DNA of 64,000 bases from Candidatus Dichloromethanomonas elyunquensis (GCA_001515265.1 LNDB01000003.1:62001-126000); one strand, 5' to 3'; shown: positions 54,504-63,811, counted from the stretch's first letter. The notes: generated by a model not told the origin, from the sequence alone. Numbers and translations: made by a program.

Positions 54504-55580
54504 TTATCCAAGCCACTCTTTGATCACCGGCTCAATGATAGGAAACTCAATTAGAAATGCATCATGACCATGAATTGAATTCATTTCGTAATACTCAGCG
54601 GATTTCCCGGCCTCCTTGCGCAACCGGGCTATTTCTATGATTTCATGAGGCGGAAAAAGAAGGTCTGTATTGATGGACAGACAATGCAGATCACCTTGAA
54701 TGGCAGCAATCGCTTCTTCCATATCCCGTCTCCCCCTGGATAGGTCAAAAAGGTCGATGGCCTTGGTTAAATATAAATAACTATTCGGGTCGAAACGATG
54801 CACCAAAGCATCACCCTGATAATTCATATAACTCTGGACATCGAATCTCTGTTCAAAGCATTCATAGGGATCTTCGGCAGCTCCGGCTCTCCATGCCGGT
54901 TTTCGTCCAAATTTGGCAGTCAGTGAGGGCTCGGACCGATAAGAAATATTGGCAACCATCCTCGCTACTGAAAGTCCGGCCGAAGGAATTCCCCTGCCGT
55001 AGTATTCGCCGCCTCTCCAATCCGGGTCAAGCATAATAGCTTGCCTTTGGATTTCATGGAAAGCGATGACGAACGGGGAGGATTTGGGTGAAGCAGCAAC
55101 GACTATTAATTTTTGAACAGGTATTTTCTTCTGCATACCCCATTCCAGAACCTGCATCCCCCCCATGGAACCCCCTATAACCGCGTATATTTTCTTAATT
55201 CCTAATTCCTGGGCTAGCCGAACCTGTGCTTTCGCCGCATCTGCAAATTCTACTACAGGAAAATTCATGCCGTAAGGGGCCTGGGTATCGGGGTTAATTG
55301 AAGAGGGCCCGGTAGTACCGTAACAACCGCCTAATACATTGGAGCAAACAATAAAGTAACGCCCTGGGTCTATCACCTTTCCAAAACCTATCAGAGAATC
55401 CCACCAACCCTTGATGTTTCCAACCCGGCCGGGATAATGGTCTCCGGTAAGCGCATGACAGATAATCAAAGCATTATCTGCAGAAGGGCTCAATTTTCCG
55501 TACGTATGATAAGCAATTTTTACATCTTTCAAGATCTTGCCCGAACGAAGCTCAATATCTCCTATCGATTTAAGAGCCAC
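54504..55580 (-). CDS. metX: Homoserine O-acetyltransferase
   Basis: NALIICHALTGDHYPG, GGSMGGMQVLEW; GTG start preceded by GGGGGAGAAGAA; ORF-track N-terminal extension is remnant sequence. Confidence 0.9.
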   Translation of the reverse strand: MALKSIGDIELRSGKILKDVKIAYHTYGKLSPSADNALIICHALTGDHYPGRVGNIKGWWDSLIGFGKVIDPGRYFIVCSNVLGGCYGTTGPSSINPDTQAPYGMNFPVVEFADAAKAQVRLAQELGIKKIYAVIGGSMGGMQVLEWGMQKKIPVQKLIVVAASPKSSPFVIAFHEIQRQAIMLDPDWRGGEYYGRGIPSAGLSVARMVANISYRSEPSLTAKFGRKPAWRAGAAEDPYECFEQRFDVQSYMNYQGDALVHRFDPNSYLYLTKAIDLFDLSRGRRDMEEAIAAIQGDLHCLSINTDLLFPPHEIIEIARLRKEAGKSAEYYEMNSIHGHDAFLIEFPIIEPVIKEWLG

Positions 55581-55638
55581 TTCTTCTCCCCCTTGTTCCG
55601 ATACTGTTTGGCAACTAAACAGTTTACAGACTTTCCAG

Positions 55639-55815
55639 TTAATGTGCAATACCGGCCGTACGAAGATATTCCCCAAAAAGGACCTCGATGGCTTCACGGG
55701 CAATTTTAGCTTTAACCGCCCTGGACAAAATATCATTTTGTCTGACAAACATAGGCAGCCCAGAGGTTTCAATTTGAGAAGGTCCCTGCGTAATACAAGC
55801 TTTGTGTATCTCCCT
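55639..55815 (-). pseudogene. Unidentified C-terminal gene fragment
   Basis: Alternate frame reads EIHKACITQGPSQIETSGLPMFVRQNDILSRAVKAKIAREAIEVLFGEYLRTAGIAH*, coding-like but with no start or upstream domain. Confidence 0.45.
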
Positions 55816-55819
55816 CTAA

Positions 55820-56006
55820 AGTCTAAAATCTTTCCTAAATTTTCATCGGAGGCAATATACTTCACTTTTACACTTGGATCGTAAATCTTCCTCATTCTGC
55901 CCAGCGCTTTGGTTCGGACAGCGATAATTTCCCTGCAACCTCTACGTACCAGCATATTCAAAGGAAGGTTATCGTAAAAGCCCCCGTCCATAAAATGTTT
56001 GACGTC
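55820..56006 (-). pseudogene. Fragment of patatin-like phospholipase (catalytic Asp part only)
   Basis: IDVKHFMDGGFYDNLPLNMLVRRGCREIIAVRTKALGRMRKI...SDENLGKILDF; no GxSxG N-terminal half; in-frame TAG beside a terminator hairpin upstream. Confidence 0.75.
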
Positions 56007-56010
56007 TATC

Positions 56011-56046
56011 TAAAAAAGCTTTGCGGAATGCCGCAAAGCTTTTTAA
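56011..56046. terminator. Rho-independent terminator (bidirectional)
   Basis: AAAAAAGCTTTGCGG-AATG-CCGCAAAGCTTTTTAA. Confidence 0.9.
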
Positions 56047-56085
56047 ATCATATGTTCATCCTGTGGTGGAACATCCGCTATAAGT

Positions 56086-56280
56086 TTATTGTGCGGCTAT
56101 CCGGTTTAGCTCATTTACAAGCTGGTCAGGATCTTTACCGTGAGTTATGGCAGCACCCTCTACGCTTTCCATGGTAGCAGAAGGACATCCTAGGCAGTGC
56201 ATCCCTAATGCCAGAAAGACTTCTGCAGTCTGGGGATACTCTCTAAGAACCTGTCCTATAATCATTTCTTTGGTAATCAT
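56086..56280 (-). CDS. DUF1858 domain protein
   Basis: MITKEMIIGQVLREYPQTAEVFLALGMHCLGCPSATMES. Confidence 0.88.
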   Translation of the reverse strand: MITKEMIIGQVLREYPQTAEVFLALGMHCLGCPSATMESVEGAAITHGKDPDQLVNELNRIAAQ

Positions 56281-56367
56281 TGATTAATCCTCCTTGCAAT
56301 TTGATCCTGTCTTAATCTATTATAAATTATGCCGGAATAAGAAGCAAACTTATCCTTAGCCAAAGAT

Positions 56368-58533
56368 TCAGATAAAAGGAAGAAGACCTTTTAATGCCGG
56401 TAAGAGCAATTGAGCCAAATAAAGAAAATCCACCCAATGGATGACCACCGGAATCGTAATTCCTAAAAGGAACGTGACGGGAAGAATCATGAAGGATCTG
56501 TACTTCCCTCCCGCCTTCCAAACATCTCTGATCCGCCAAGGAAAACACAAGAGAGAAAAACCTGCGTACACGAGAACCGGCAGATACCCTATTTGCCAGT
56601 AAAGCGATATCACCCAGGCCGCTCCCGCTAAGACAATCCAGTTGGACCTGCGTTCCAGCCAGCAACAAAGCCCCAGCGCCCCGGGTTTATCCGGTAACCA
56701 AGCCGCAGCTAAACCTGCCTGGAATATTTTTAGCAGGACGAAGAAGAAAGAAAGTAATAACCACAATAATACCGGTGCCTGACTCCTTAATGAGATGAGT
56801 GAGTTGATATCATAAGGAATCCTACATAAAGGCCGGATAGGAATTTGAAAAAATAACGCAGTCAGCACTGCCCCCAGAGTAATCATTCGGCTAACCACCA
56901 TGAGTGCCCCCCAAAACAATGCCGTCCTGACAGCTCTTTTGGGACGGTTAGAAAAAAGATCCGGGTAATTCCATTTAACACTTGTTCCATTTTGAAAACA
57001 GAGGAAAAATAACCATATTAACCAAAGGATTGCCGCATATTTTTCCTGCCGCCAACTTGTGTTTGGTGTTTGCTCGCTTTCCGATAGGAAAGATTTATTC
57101 TCGCTGACTTTTCCCCATTGTCCTTGAAGTCCGTTTTCACCCAGTAAAATAGTTTGTGAATTTGTTTTTTCGCTATTCGGGAAGATTTTAAGGTTATAAA
57201 CCGGAACATCCGGAATCTGTTGTTTAACATCCTGCATATACGCATCTGCTTGCGCAGAAGGTTCCAATTCCTTCCCGGCAGTCAGCGCCAGAACCGAGGG
57301 ATGCCTTTTGGCAGTGAGAAGAAGTTCTTGGAATTCGTTGCAAGAAGGTATTTTTTCCTTTGAAGCAAACGCTGCCGGCATCTCCACCCATACCCCTATT
57401 CCAAGCCGGTCAGTGCAAAAAAGCCAGTTTTCATCCGGGAAGAACCCCATGAAATAAATGATATTCAGACCCTTAGCCTTAATCTGCCTGATGTAGTCTT
57501 CCAACTGCTGCTGAGTCGTAATGAGATAACTTTGCTGAGCGGAAATAATTTCTCCTTTCGCTTCAAACTTTTGCTGATTGAGGCTCCATTGATTGTTGGA
57601 ACTCGCGGTATATTTCACCCCTATAGGCATCTGGACACTGTCATAATCCCCTTGGCTATTAGATAAAACCAGATTTAGATCATAAAGATTGGGATTTTCA
57701 GGACTCCACAATTTTGCTTCGGGAAGGTCCAGCATCAAAGCCACTGTCTGTTCGAATTCTCCATTCGAGTTTAGTGGCAGCAAACATTCCGCCACTTTTT
57801 GATCTTTGTCTTTAAGGATTGCGTTAATCGCCCAGGGACCATGGTCCAGGGTGAGATGGTGTCTTAATCCGGTATGCACTATTAACTTCCTGTTCGCGGG
57901 GTCGTACGAGACCGTGGTCTCAGCAGCATCGATCGTTGTCTCGGAAACCGCTTCCAACCTAATTTGACCGGTTATTCTGCCATTTTCAGGCCAAAGCCAG
58001 CCCAATATTTTTTTTTGCCCCAGGTTGCCCTTTGATAGTTCTATATACAGGACATTTTCCCGGTTAAAATCGAACCGGGCAGAAGAAACATCCAAGGTGT
58101 AAGTACCGCCGGCTCCTTCAAAATCTCCTAAATAATTGACTTCATCTATTCCGTTCAGAAAAATCCTTGCCTTACCGTAAACTCCGCTTAAAACGAGTTG
58201 GACAGTTTTAAATCTCCATTTGCCTGTCACCTTAAACTTCTTTGCTGCCACATGAAATTCCCGGTCGGAGGGAATGATAAAGCTATTTTGAAAGAATCCA
58301 TCCATTGCTTTGGGGGTATTTCCCTGAAGATTTCGATTTTCTTCCGCCCAAGCTTGCCTTAGAGAAGTAAAACTGTCCCACTTTCCCCCTAGGTCTTGGC
58401 TAATCCGGTAGACATTTGCCACAGGCGAATCGCCGAATAACCCCTTTGCAGGTACATCTTTCCAAAGCAAAGAGAGCGAAGGGGATAAGAGGAAGAATAG
58501 TACAATGATGAGAGCTAAAAATCGATTAAACAT
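56368..58533 (-). CDS. GH2 beta-galactosidase-fold extracellular region fused to multi-TM C-terminus, unknown function
   Basis: Signal-like N-terminus, sugar-binding-like WRFKTVQLVLSGVYGKARIFLNGID, TIM-barrel-like KGLNIIYFMGFFPDENWLFCTDRLGIGVWVEMPA...HPSVLALTAGKELEP, several C-terminal TMs; start set at ATG after GAGGAG. Confidence 0.65.
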   Translation of the reverse strand: MFNRFLALIIVLFFLLSPSLSLLWKDVPAKGLFGDSPVANVYRISQDLGGKWDSFTSLRQAWAEENRNLQGNTPKAMDGFFQNSFIIPSDREFHVAAKKFKVTGKWRFKTVQLVLSGVYGKARIFLNGIDEVNYLGDFEGAGGTYTLDVSSARFDFNRENVLYIELSKGNLGQKKILGWLWPENGRITGQIRLEAVSETTIDAAETTVSYDPANRKLIVHTGLRHHLTLDHGPWAINAILKDKDQKVAECLLPLNSNGEFEQTVALMLDLPEAKLWSPENPNLYDLNLVLSNSQGDYDSVQMPIGVKYTASSNNQWSLNQQKFEAKGEIISAQQSYLITTQQQLEDYIRQIKAKGLNIIYFMGFFPDENWLFCTDRLGIGVWVEMPAAFASKEKIPSCNEFQELLLTAKRHPSVLALTAGKELEPSAQADAYMQDVKQQIPDVPVYNLKIFPNSEKTNSQTILLGENGLQGQWGKVSENKSFLSESEQTPNTSWRQEKYAAILWLIWLFFLCFQNGTSVKWNYPDLFSNRPKRAVRTALFWGALMVVSRMITLGAVLTALFFQIPIRPLCRIPYDINSLISLRSQAPVLLWLLLSFFFVLLKIFQAGLAAAWLPDKPGALGLCCWLERRSNWIVLAGAAWVISLYWQIGYLPVLVYAGFSLLCFPWRIRDVWKAGGKYRSFMILPVTFLLGITIPVVIHWVDFLYLAQLLLPALKGLLPFI

Positions 58534-58552
58534 GTTCTCCTCTTTTAAAAGC

Positions 58553-58978
58553 TCAATGCTTCTTATTTTTTTGACAGTCCGGACAAATTCCATAAAAAAC
58601 GAGATTATGCGTCTGAATGTCAAAACCTGTCTTTTCCGTAACTATTTCGTCCATATCAATCAGGTCATGATGAAAGTCTACAACTTTCTCGCAGATTGAA
58701 CACATTACGTGATAATGATTTGCCGGATTTCCGTCAAAGCGGCTCGACATGTCCCCACAAGAGAGTTCTAAAATGAAGCCGTGTTCTTTCAGCATATTCA
58801 GCGTATTATAGATAGTCCCTAAGCTGACTCCGGGAAATTTCACCTTAACTTGCTTATAAATCTCTTCCGCAGTTGGGTGAGCATCAGTCGCTAACAAGAA
58901 TTCCAATATTGCCTGTCTTTGAGGAGTAAAACGAATCCCCTTATCCTTCAAACCTTTGAGTATTTCTACAGCATCCAC
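58553..58978 (-). CDS. perR: Fur family regulator, PerR-like
   Basis: TPQRQAILEFLLATDAHPTAEEIY, GDMSSRFDGNPANHYHVMC, CxxC pairs; resembles B. subtilis PerR from memory. Confidence 0.85.
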   Translation of the reverse strand: MDAVEILKGLKDKGIRFTPQRQAILEFLLATDAHPTAEEIYKQVKVKFPGVSLGTIYNTLNMLKEHGFILELSCGDMSSRFDGNPANHYHVMCSICEKVVDFHHDLIDMDEIVTEKTGFDIQTHNLVFYGICPDCQKNKKH

Positions 58979-59120
58979 CTATTCTCATATCCTTTCTTAT
59001 TCTCATTAAATAAGCTTTATGATAAATCAAATTTTAATATTTATTAAACAATAAAATTTACAAACTAGTAAAGTCTATTAAAAAGTTTATTACAAGTAAA
59101 TAATTTGTTTTTTATTAAAA

Positions 59121-59135
59121 TTATAATAATTATTA
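59121..59135. promoter_or_regulatory. Putative PerR box
   Basis: TTATAATAATTATTA versus Per-box TTATAATNATTATAA, one mismatch; in AT-rich DNA. Confidence 0.4.
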
Positions 59136-59192
59136 TTTATATCAGTATAAAACTTTGGAGTGGTACCGTCAATGATAAACTAACATAAAAAA

Positions 59193-59332
59193 GGCGTGTC
59201 GCAAAACTACTAAGTTTAACGACACCGCCTTCTTCTATCGGAATATGGGCTCTTCGAGCCCATTTGCTATATTTCGGGTTAAAAAAGTAGGCTATTGCCC
59301 ACGAATGATTACGTTCGTTGTGCAACAGCCCC
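59193..59332. repeat. 140-bp MITE-like / IS-remnant element (element B)
   Basis: Left end GGCGTGTCGCAAAACTA, right end TGTGCAACAGCCCC; internal ATGGGCTC-TTC-GAGCCCAT hairpin. Confidence 0.55.
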
Positions 59333-59355
59333 TTTCTTGTCTTTGAACTATTTAA

Positions 59356-59523
59356 TTATTCTTGAACGATAGCATTAGAAGGACAAGCATCAGCGCAAGC
59401 GCCACACTCTACGCAAATATCAGTATCGATAACATATTTGCCATCGCCTTCGCTGATTGCACCAACTGCACATTCATCTACACAAGAACCGCAGCACATG
59501 CAATCGTCAGTAATTACGTACAT
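59356..59523 (-). CDS. 2[4Fe-4S] ferredoxin, 55 aa (not in ORF track)
   Basis: MYVITDDCMCCGSCVDECAVGAISEGDGKYVIDTDICVECGACADACPSNAIVQE*; two CxxCxxCxxxC clusters. Confidence 0.95.
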   Translation of the reverse strand: MYVITDDCMCCGSCVDECAVGAISEGDGKYVIDTDICVECGACADACPSNAIVQE

Positions 59524-59659
59524 CGTATGAACCTCCTCTTTCTCCCATTTTCAAGTGAAACTATATCAAAGTAAAAGCAAAAAGGCAAGACATATATTTC
59601 ATAAAAATTCATGTTTTTCGATAAAATTACGATGAATAATGATTTATACTTGGTTATTC

Positions 59660-59809
59660 TTAAATATTTGGCCTGTATGGAACTTGGTAAAGTCTTCTCA
59701 TACAATAGGAACAATAAGGCAATATTTTGTTGCTAACATGGTTTCGTCTAAAAACGACCTTAGAAATATCGGTGTGTTCATGACCACAAGAACGGCATTT
59801 TTCTATCAT
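59660..59809 (-). CDS. 49-aa CxxC...CxxC microprotein, putative zinc ribbon (not in ORF track)
   Basis: MIEKCRSCGHEHTDISKVVFRRNHVSNKILPYCSYCMRRLYQVPYRPNI*; AGGAG RBS 8 nt upstream. Confidence 0.6.
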   Translation of the reverse strand: MIEKCRSCGHEHTDISKVVFRRNHVSNKILPYCSYCMRRLYQVPYRPNI

Positions 59810-59907
59810 AGCGCATCTCCTATTTGTGTTATTGTGAACAAAGTCTATAAAACTTATCTTTATTATGCAACATTCTTTTAGATTTTAAACACGAAACCCA
59901 GATTAAT

Positions 59908-60672
59908 CTAAATTGAAAAGGATTGTCTCTCTCTCATCTGAAATCCCTGAATATTTTTAATTCCAACGGTTCTTAACAGCTCGCAAACTTCGGCAAGATC
60001 CCGACCCACAACATGAGATTCATGGGCGTCTGAGCCTAAAGTAAAAGGGATTTCCATTTGATGAATCAATTCTATAAGTTTCAGTTCAGGGTAAAATTCT
60101 TGAACAGGTTTATATCGGCCGTTAGTGTTAATTTCCAGAACAAGATGATGATCCTTCACCGCTTCCAGTGCGCGTTCTGCAAGTTTCCTGACATCGGTTC
60201 TCGGGCGAATCTTAAAAATCTTGATGAGGTCGAAATGACCGATAATATCAAATAAACCGCTGCTTGCTGCTTTTTCTACCGCAGAAAAATATTGTCTATA
60301 AAGTTCGTCAGAATCCCGCATCCGGTGAGCCGCTTCTTCTTCCGGAAAATCGAAAAGCCACCCTCCGAGTTGATGAACCGAACCAATGAGATAATCAAAA
60401 GGATAGGCATTTATCCTTTTCGAAATTAAGTCCTTTTCCTCTTCCCTGTAATCAATTTCCATCCCTATCCGCACCTGTAATTCGGGATACTCAGACGCAA
60501 CTTCCCGGATCAGATTGAAATTAAGGTCTTCCCAATATATATCATGGTCGGAAAATCCGATCTGGCACAGTTGTTTTTCCTGAGCCCGGCCCAGAAAACT
60601 TCGAACATTCTCCTCGTTCACTTTTCGGTCCCGATGTCCTATTAAATGAACATGTAAATCAATCATAAACAA
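59908..60672 (-). CDS. PHP domain phosphoesterase, histidinol-phosphatase-like
   Basis: IDLHVHLIGH, GFSDHDIYWED, GSDAHESHVVG. Confidence 0.85.
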   Translation of the reverse strand: MFMIDLHVHLIGHRDRKVNEENVRSFLGRAQEKQLCQIGFSDHDIYWEDLNFNLIREVASEYPELQVRIGMEIDYREEEKDLISKRINAYPFDYLIGSVHQLGGWLFDFPEEEAAHRMRDSDELYRQYFSAVEKAASSGLFDIIGHFDLIKIFKIRPRTDVRKLAERALEAVKDHHLVLEINTNGRYKPVQEFYPELKLIELIHQMEIPFTLGSDAHESHVVGRDLAEVCELLRTVGIKNIQGFQMRERQSFSI

Positions 60673-60716
60673 TCTCCTCGTATATTATTTTTTGACTCCT
60701 CCTGATCATCGAAAAA

Positions 60717-62045
60717 TCATATGTTTTCACACCGGCAGCCGGTTAAAAAATAGGGGCTGTTATCGAGGTCTGATGTTCCGCAAACGAGATCCGGAGATTG
60801 AAGTATCTCCCAATAATTTCCGCTGATCCTGACGTTTACCCCGCCGGCCAGGCATCCGTTTTTAATTCTTAGACCTGAGGGCACTGCCAGGGAAAAACTG
60901 CCTGTTACCGGATTTTGGGTATGAAGTCCAAGTACGGATAAGACCAGAACCCCATCGTCAATTTCTTTCAGCATTTGTGCCCATGAAACCTGTTGTTCTT
61001 GGGTTATTTTAATTCCTCCACCGCCATAGGGAATCGCAGTTGGCGAGGTCTCCCAGCGAAGAGCATATTTCGTATTGAGGTAGGGTGAATGCAGACTCCC
61101 TTGAGAGGCAAGAATTGTACGCGATGCCGGAACCCCTTCCGGGGTTAACAGGTAACTGGACCAATGATAGGGACGAAGCGGGTCGATTTCCAGGGATATT
61201 CCCTCATAAAATACTTTCCTTTTTTGCCTGAAATCTTCTAGGGTGAATTTACTCTGCCCTTCGAATATATTCTCCCCGCTAAAATTAGGAAGGATATATT
61301 GCTCGGTCATCTGTTCCACAACGGATGGGGACAGAATCACACAGGTATTTTGTCCAACTGGCTCCGCCTGCTTTTTGAATATTTCGTACCTTGAGGCTGA
61401 TTCATTCCAAATATCTTGCCACTCATGTCCGGTAATCAGCCGCCTCTTCGCATATCCTCGTGCAATAAGGCTGTCAAAAGACCAGGAAACCGTGTACCTG
61501 CTTTCTTCGTAATCTATGTTGATTCCCGTAGAAGTATAAATCGAATTTTTTCCCCAAAGAGCGGTGATATTGGCGCCTGTTTGAGCCTCACGGGGGCGGC
61601 TGGATAATATTTTTTCCTGATGATCAAAAGCAGTACGGTCTGCACCTTCAATAATGGACCTGATTTCATCTGAGGCAACGGCTACTTCCGGAAGCTTTGC
61701 CGGATGCGGAATTCTTACTGCAAAAGGGTCTTCAAATGAAGCCATTCTCCAAAACTCAAGTTCCCTTTTCCAATGATAGCCATTGCTTTCGGAAGGCTTT
61801 TGCAGTTTTGCCCTGCTGCATTTGCCGTCATCCCAGACCAAAAATATTTCTGCACTTTCCGAATTTTTATACGAGGGAGGTGTATATACACTTCCGCCGA
61901 TATTATTTTTAATGCCCAACATGATAATCTGAGTGCGGAAAACTGCGGCACGCCAATCCCTTAGCCTTACTCCCAAGACAGGACCGGCTTGAGCATTTTG
62001 TAAAACTTGAGTCAAATCAGCCAGGAGGTTATCTGTCACTCTCAT
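60717..62045 (-). CDS. TldE/PmbA-like protein
   Basis: PmbA/TldD fold-like, no HExxxH; overlaps a TldD gene. Confidence 0.7.
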   Translation of the reverse strand: MRVTDNLLADLTQVLQNAQAGPVLGVRLRDWRAAVFRTQIIMLGIKNNIGGSVYTPPSYKNSESAEIFLVWDDGKCSRAKLQKPSESNGYHWKRELEFWRMASFEDPFAVRIPHPAKLPEVAVASDEIRSIIEGADRTAFDHQEKILSSRPREAQTGANITALWGKNSIYTSTGINIDYEESRYTVSWSFDSLIARGYAKRRLITGHEWQDIWNESASRYEIFKKQAEPVGQNTCVILSPSVVEQMTEQYILPNFSGENIFEGQSKFTLEDFRQKRKVFYEGISLEIDPLRPYHWSSYLLTPEGVPASRTILASQGSLHSPYLNTKYALRWETSPTAIPYGGGGIKITQEQQVSWAQMLKEIDDGVLVLSVLGLHTQNPVTGSFSLAVPSGLRIKNGCLAGGVNVRISGNYWEILQSPDLVCGTSDLDNSPYFLTGCRCENI

Positions 62046-63528
62046 TACCTCCTAAACGAATATGTTCGTTTTTTTCTATAAAGATGTACCCGCTTCCTCC
62101 ACCGCTGGAGGGGATCGACTGCCCGGCCTTGCCGCAGGTCCCGATCGCGTCATATCTTTCTTGACCGGTACTGAGCCTGACTGATCCAAGCACAGAGAGG
62201 ATTTTTCCGCTGAAAATTCCCGGCCTATAGACTGTCAAAGCCGGATCAGCGATATTGACGGCTCCATCGCACTGGAAGACAAAATCTCCCGTTTTAATAT
62301 TGACCTGTCCCCCCCGGTAACCAACAAGCACGTAGTGATGACCTATTTCCAATAACCCTTCTCGAATAAGCACATCCCTCATGTTTCTCAGCTCATTCTC
62401 AAGTGTTTCACTTTCCGGCAGAGGGATGTGTTTTTTGGTAACCAACCGGATATTTGTCATCCTGGGTAAAGGGATAGAGCCATAGGATTCAGCTCGGCCG
62501 GCTCCTGTCATTGCCATTCCTGCTTTTTCCGCCGAAAAAACATCCCCCAGACCTTGTTTTAGAATTCCATCCTCTACAATGGTGACATTCTCCCTCTTCT
62601 CCCCATTGGCTGAATAGGGTTGGTAAGCCCAGTCCCCTTTTAGTGACCCATCCGTAATATCCACTCCGTGGTTGGAAACCATTAGTCCTATCTGCAGCTT
62701 TCCGTTTTGACTTAAGACCGATTCCTCAGCCAGATCGGATTCCACGGCATGCCCAAAAGCTTCATGAGCCAACCCTTTAGCCAAGCCATAGTCAATAATG
62801 ATTGGATAGCTTCCCGATGGTATTTGATCGGCAGTACGGACCTTAGAAATAAAATTCGCTTTATCCACGGCCTGTCTGTACAATAGACCATCTCTCTTTT
62901 CTTGCAGGAGAATACCTGCATCCACTCCGCTGAGGTGGACTGAAAAGCTTTGTCCGGCATCCCCTTGCCGTACGGTTCCCTGATGTAAAAGTACAGCTCT
63001 GGGAATGAAGAAAGAGACCAACGTTCCATCGGTCCTTCCGATACACCAATAATCTTCGATTTGTTTGTAGCTTGTTTGCCAGGCGATGCCGGTATCCGCC
63101 AGGTGAATTTTTTTAAGTTGGTCATGAATAAAAGCCAGCATATCTTGCAGTTCTTGAGGTGTAAATTGATCAAAAGGATATTGGACACCATTAGGGAGTG
63201 CATCATAATGGGGGGGGAAAGAGAAGATTTGCTGATTCAGTTCGCATCCTATCCTTTCACTCTCCCGGGCTAAAGCGGTCGCTTTTTGCACGAGTTCCTC
63301 TGCCATTTTCCTGTCTATGGTATTGGCTGAAGAAAAACCGCTCGCACCATTCGCGGTAAAAGCTTGTACTCCCATTCCGCTCTCATTTCCGGTAAATACG
63401 TTTTCAATCTTTCCGTTGCATAGTTTGATGGTTATCTCCCTTCTGGCCTGCGCTCTCATGATAACGTAACCAGGATACGGCTGACCGGCAATATCTTTAA
63501 CAATCTCCCTTATCTTTCCGGAATCCAT
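62029..63528 (-). CDS. TldD family metallopeptidase
   Basis: LAHEAFGHAVESDL (HExxxH), SVLGSVRLSTGQERYDAIGTCGKAGQ. Confidence 0.9.
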   Translation of the reverse strand: MDSGKIREIVKDIAGQPYPGYVIMRAQARREITIKLCNGKIENVFTGNESGMGVQAFTANGASGFSSANTIDRKMAEELVQKATALARESERIGCELNQQIFSFPPHYDALPNGVQYPFDQFTPQELQDMLAFIHDQLKKIHLADTGIAWQTSYKQIEDYWCIGRTDGTLVSFFIPRAVLLHQGTVRQGDAGQSFSVHLSGVDAGILLQEKRDGLLYRQAVDKANFISKVRTADQIPSGSYPIIIDYGLAKGLAHEAFGHAVESDLAEESVLSQNGKLQIGLMVSNHGVDITDGSLKGDWAYQPYSANGEKRENVTIVEDGILKQGLGDVFSAEKAGMAMTGAGRAESYGSIPLPRMTNIRLVTKKHIPLPESETLENELRNMRDVLIREGLLEIGHHYVLVGYRGGQVNIKTGDFVFQCDGAVNIADPALTVYRPGIFSGKILSVLGSVRLSTGQERYDAIGTCGKAGQSIPSSGGGSGYIFIEKNEHIRLGGNESDR

Positions 63529-63781
63529 TTTAACCTCCTAAACAGGGGATTATCTCATTATTTTCCATACAGTGCTTACATATTCCTTTATTATGCCTGT
63601 ATCCTATTCAATCTTAGTATCAATTCCTTGGAATCAGCAAGAATAATCTTTGGTGATGTTAATATTGTTGCATAAATTATCTGTATTATTTTGTGATTTC
63701 TGTATATTTTTTAATCAATAGGGGCACAATCTTAATAGTCTCACGTTTTCCAATTTTATCCCCACTCCTCTCTTTTTCTTA

Positions 63782-63811
63782 ACTTGCGGTAAGTGTCCGC
63801 AAGTTTTTTTG
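63782..63811 (+). terminator. Rho-independent terminator oriented to the + strand
   Basis: ACTTGCGG-TAAGTGT-CCGCAAGTTTTTTTG. Confidence 0.75.

Noticed and set aside
59137-59325. 62-aa - strand ORF in the element B region
   Set aside because: Covers the inverted-repeat element almost entirely; composition driven by the repeat, no family resemblance
60717-63528. TldD/TldE pair as part of a RiPP biosynthetic cluster
   Set aside because: No precursor peptide, cyclodehydratase or export genes nearby; a housekeeping metallopeptidase pair is the simpler explanation
63715-63753. Possible 12-aa leader peptide (TTG start) MENVRLLRLCPY* with AGGAG upstream
   Set aside because: Too short to support; no attenuator hairpin downstream before tldD and non-ATG start
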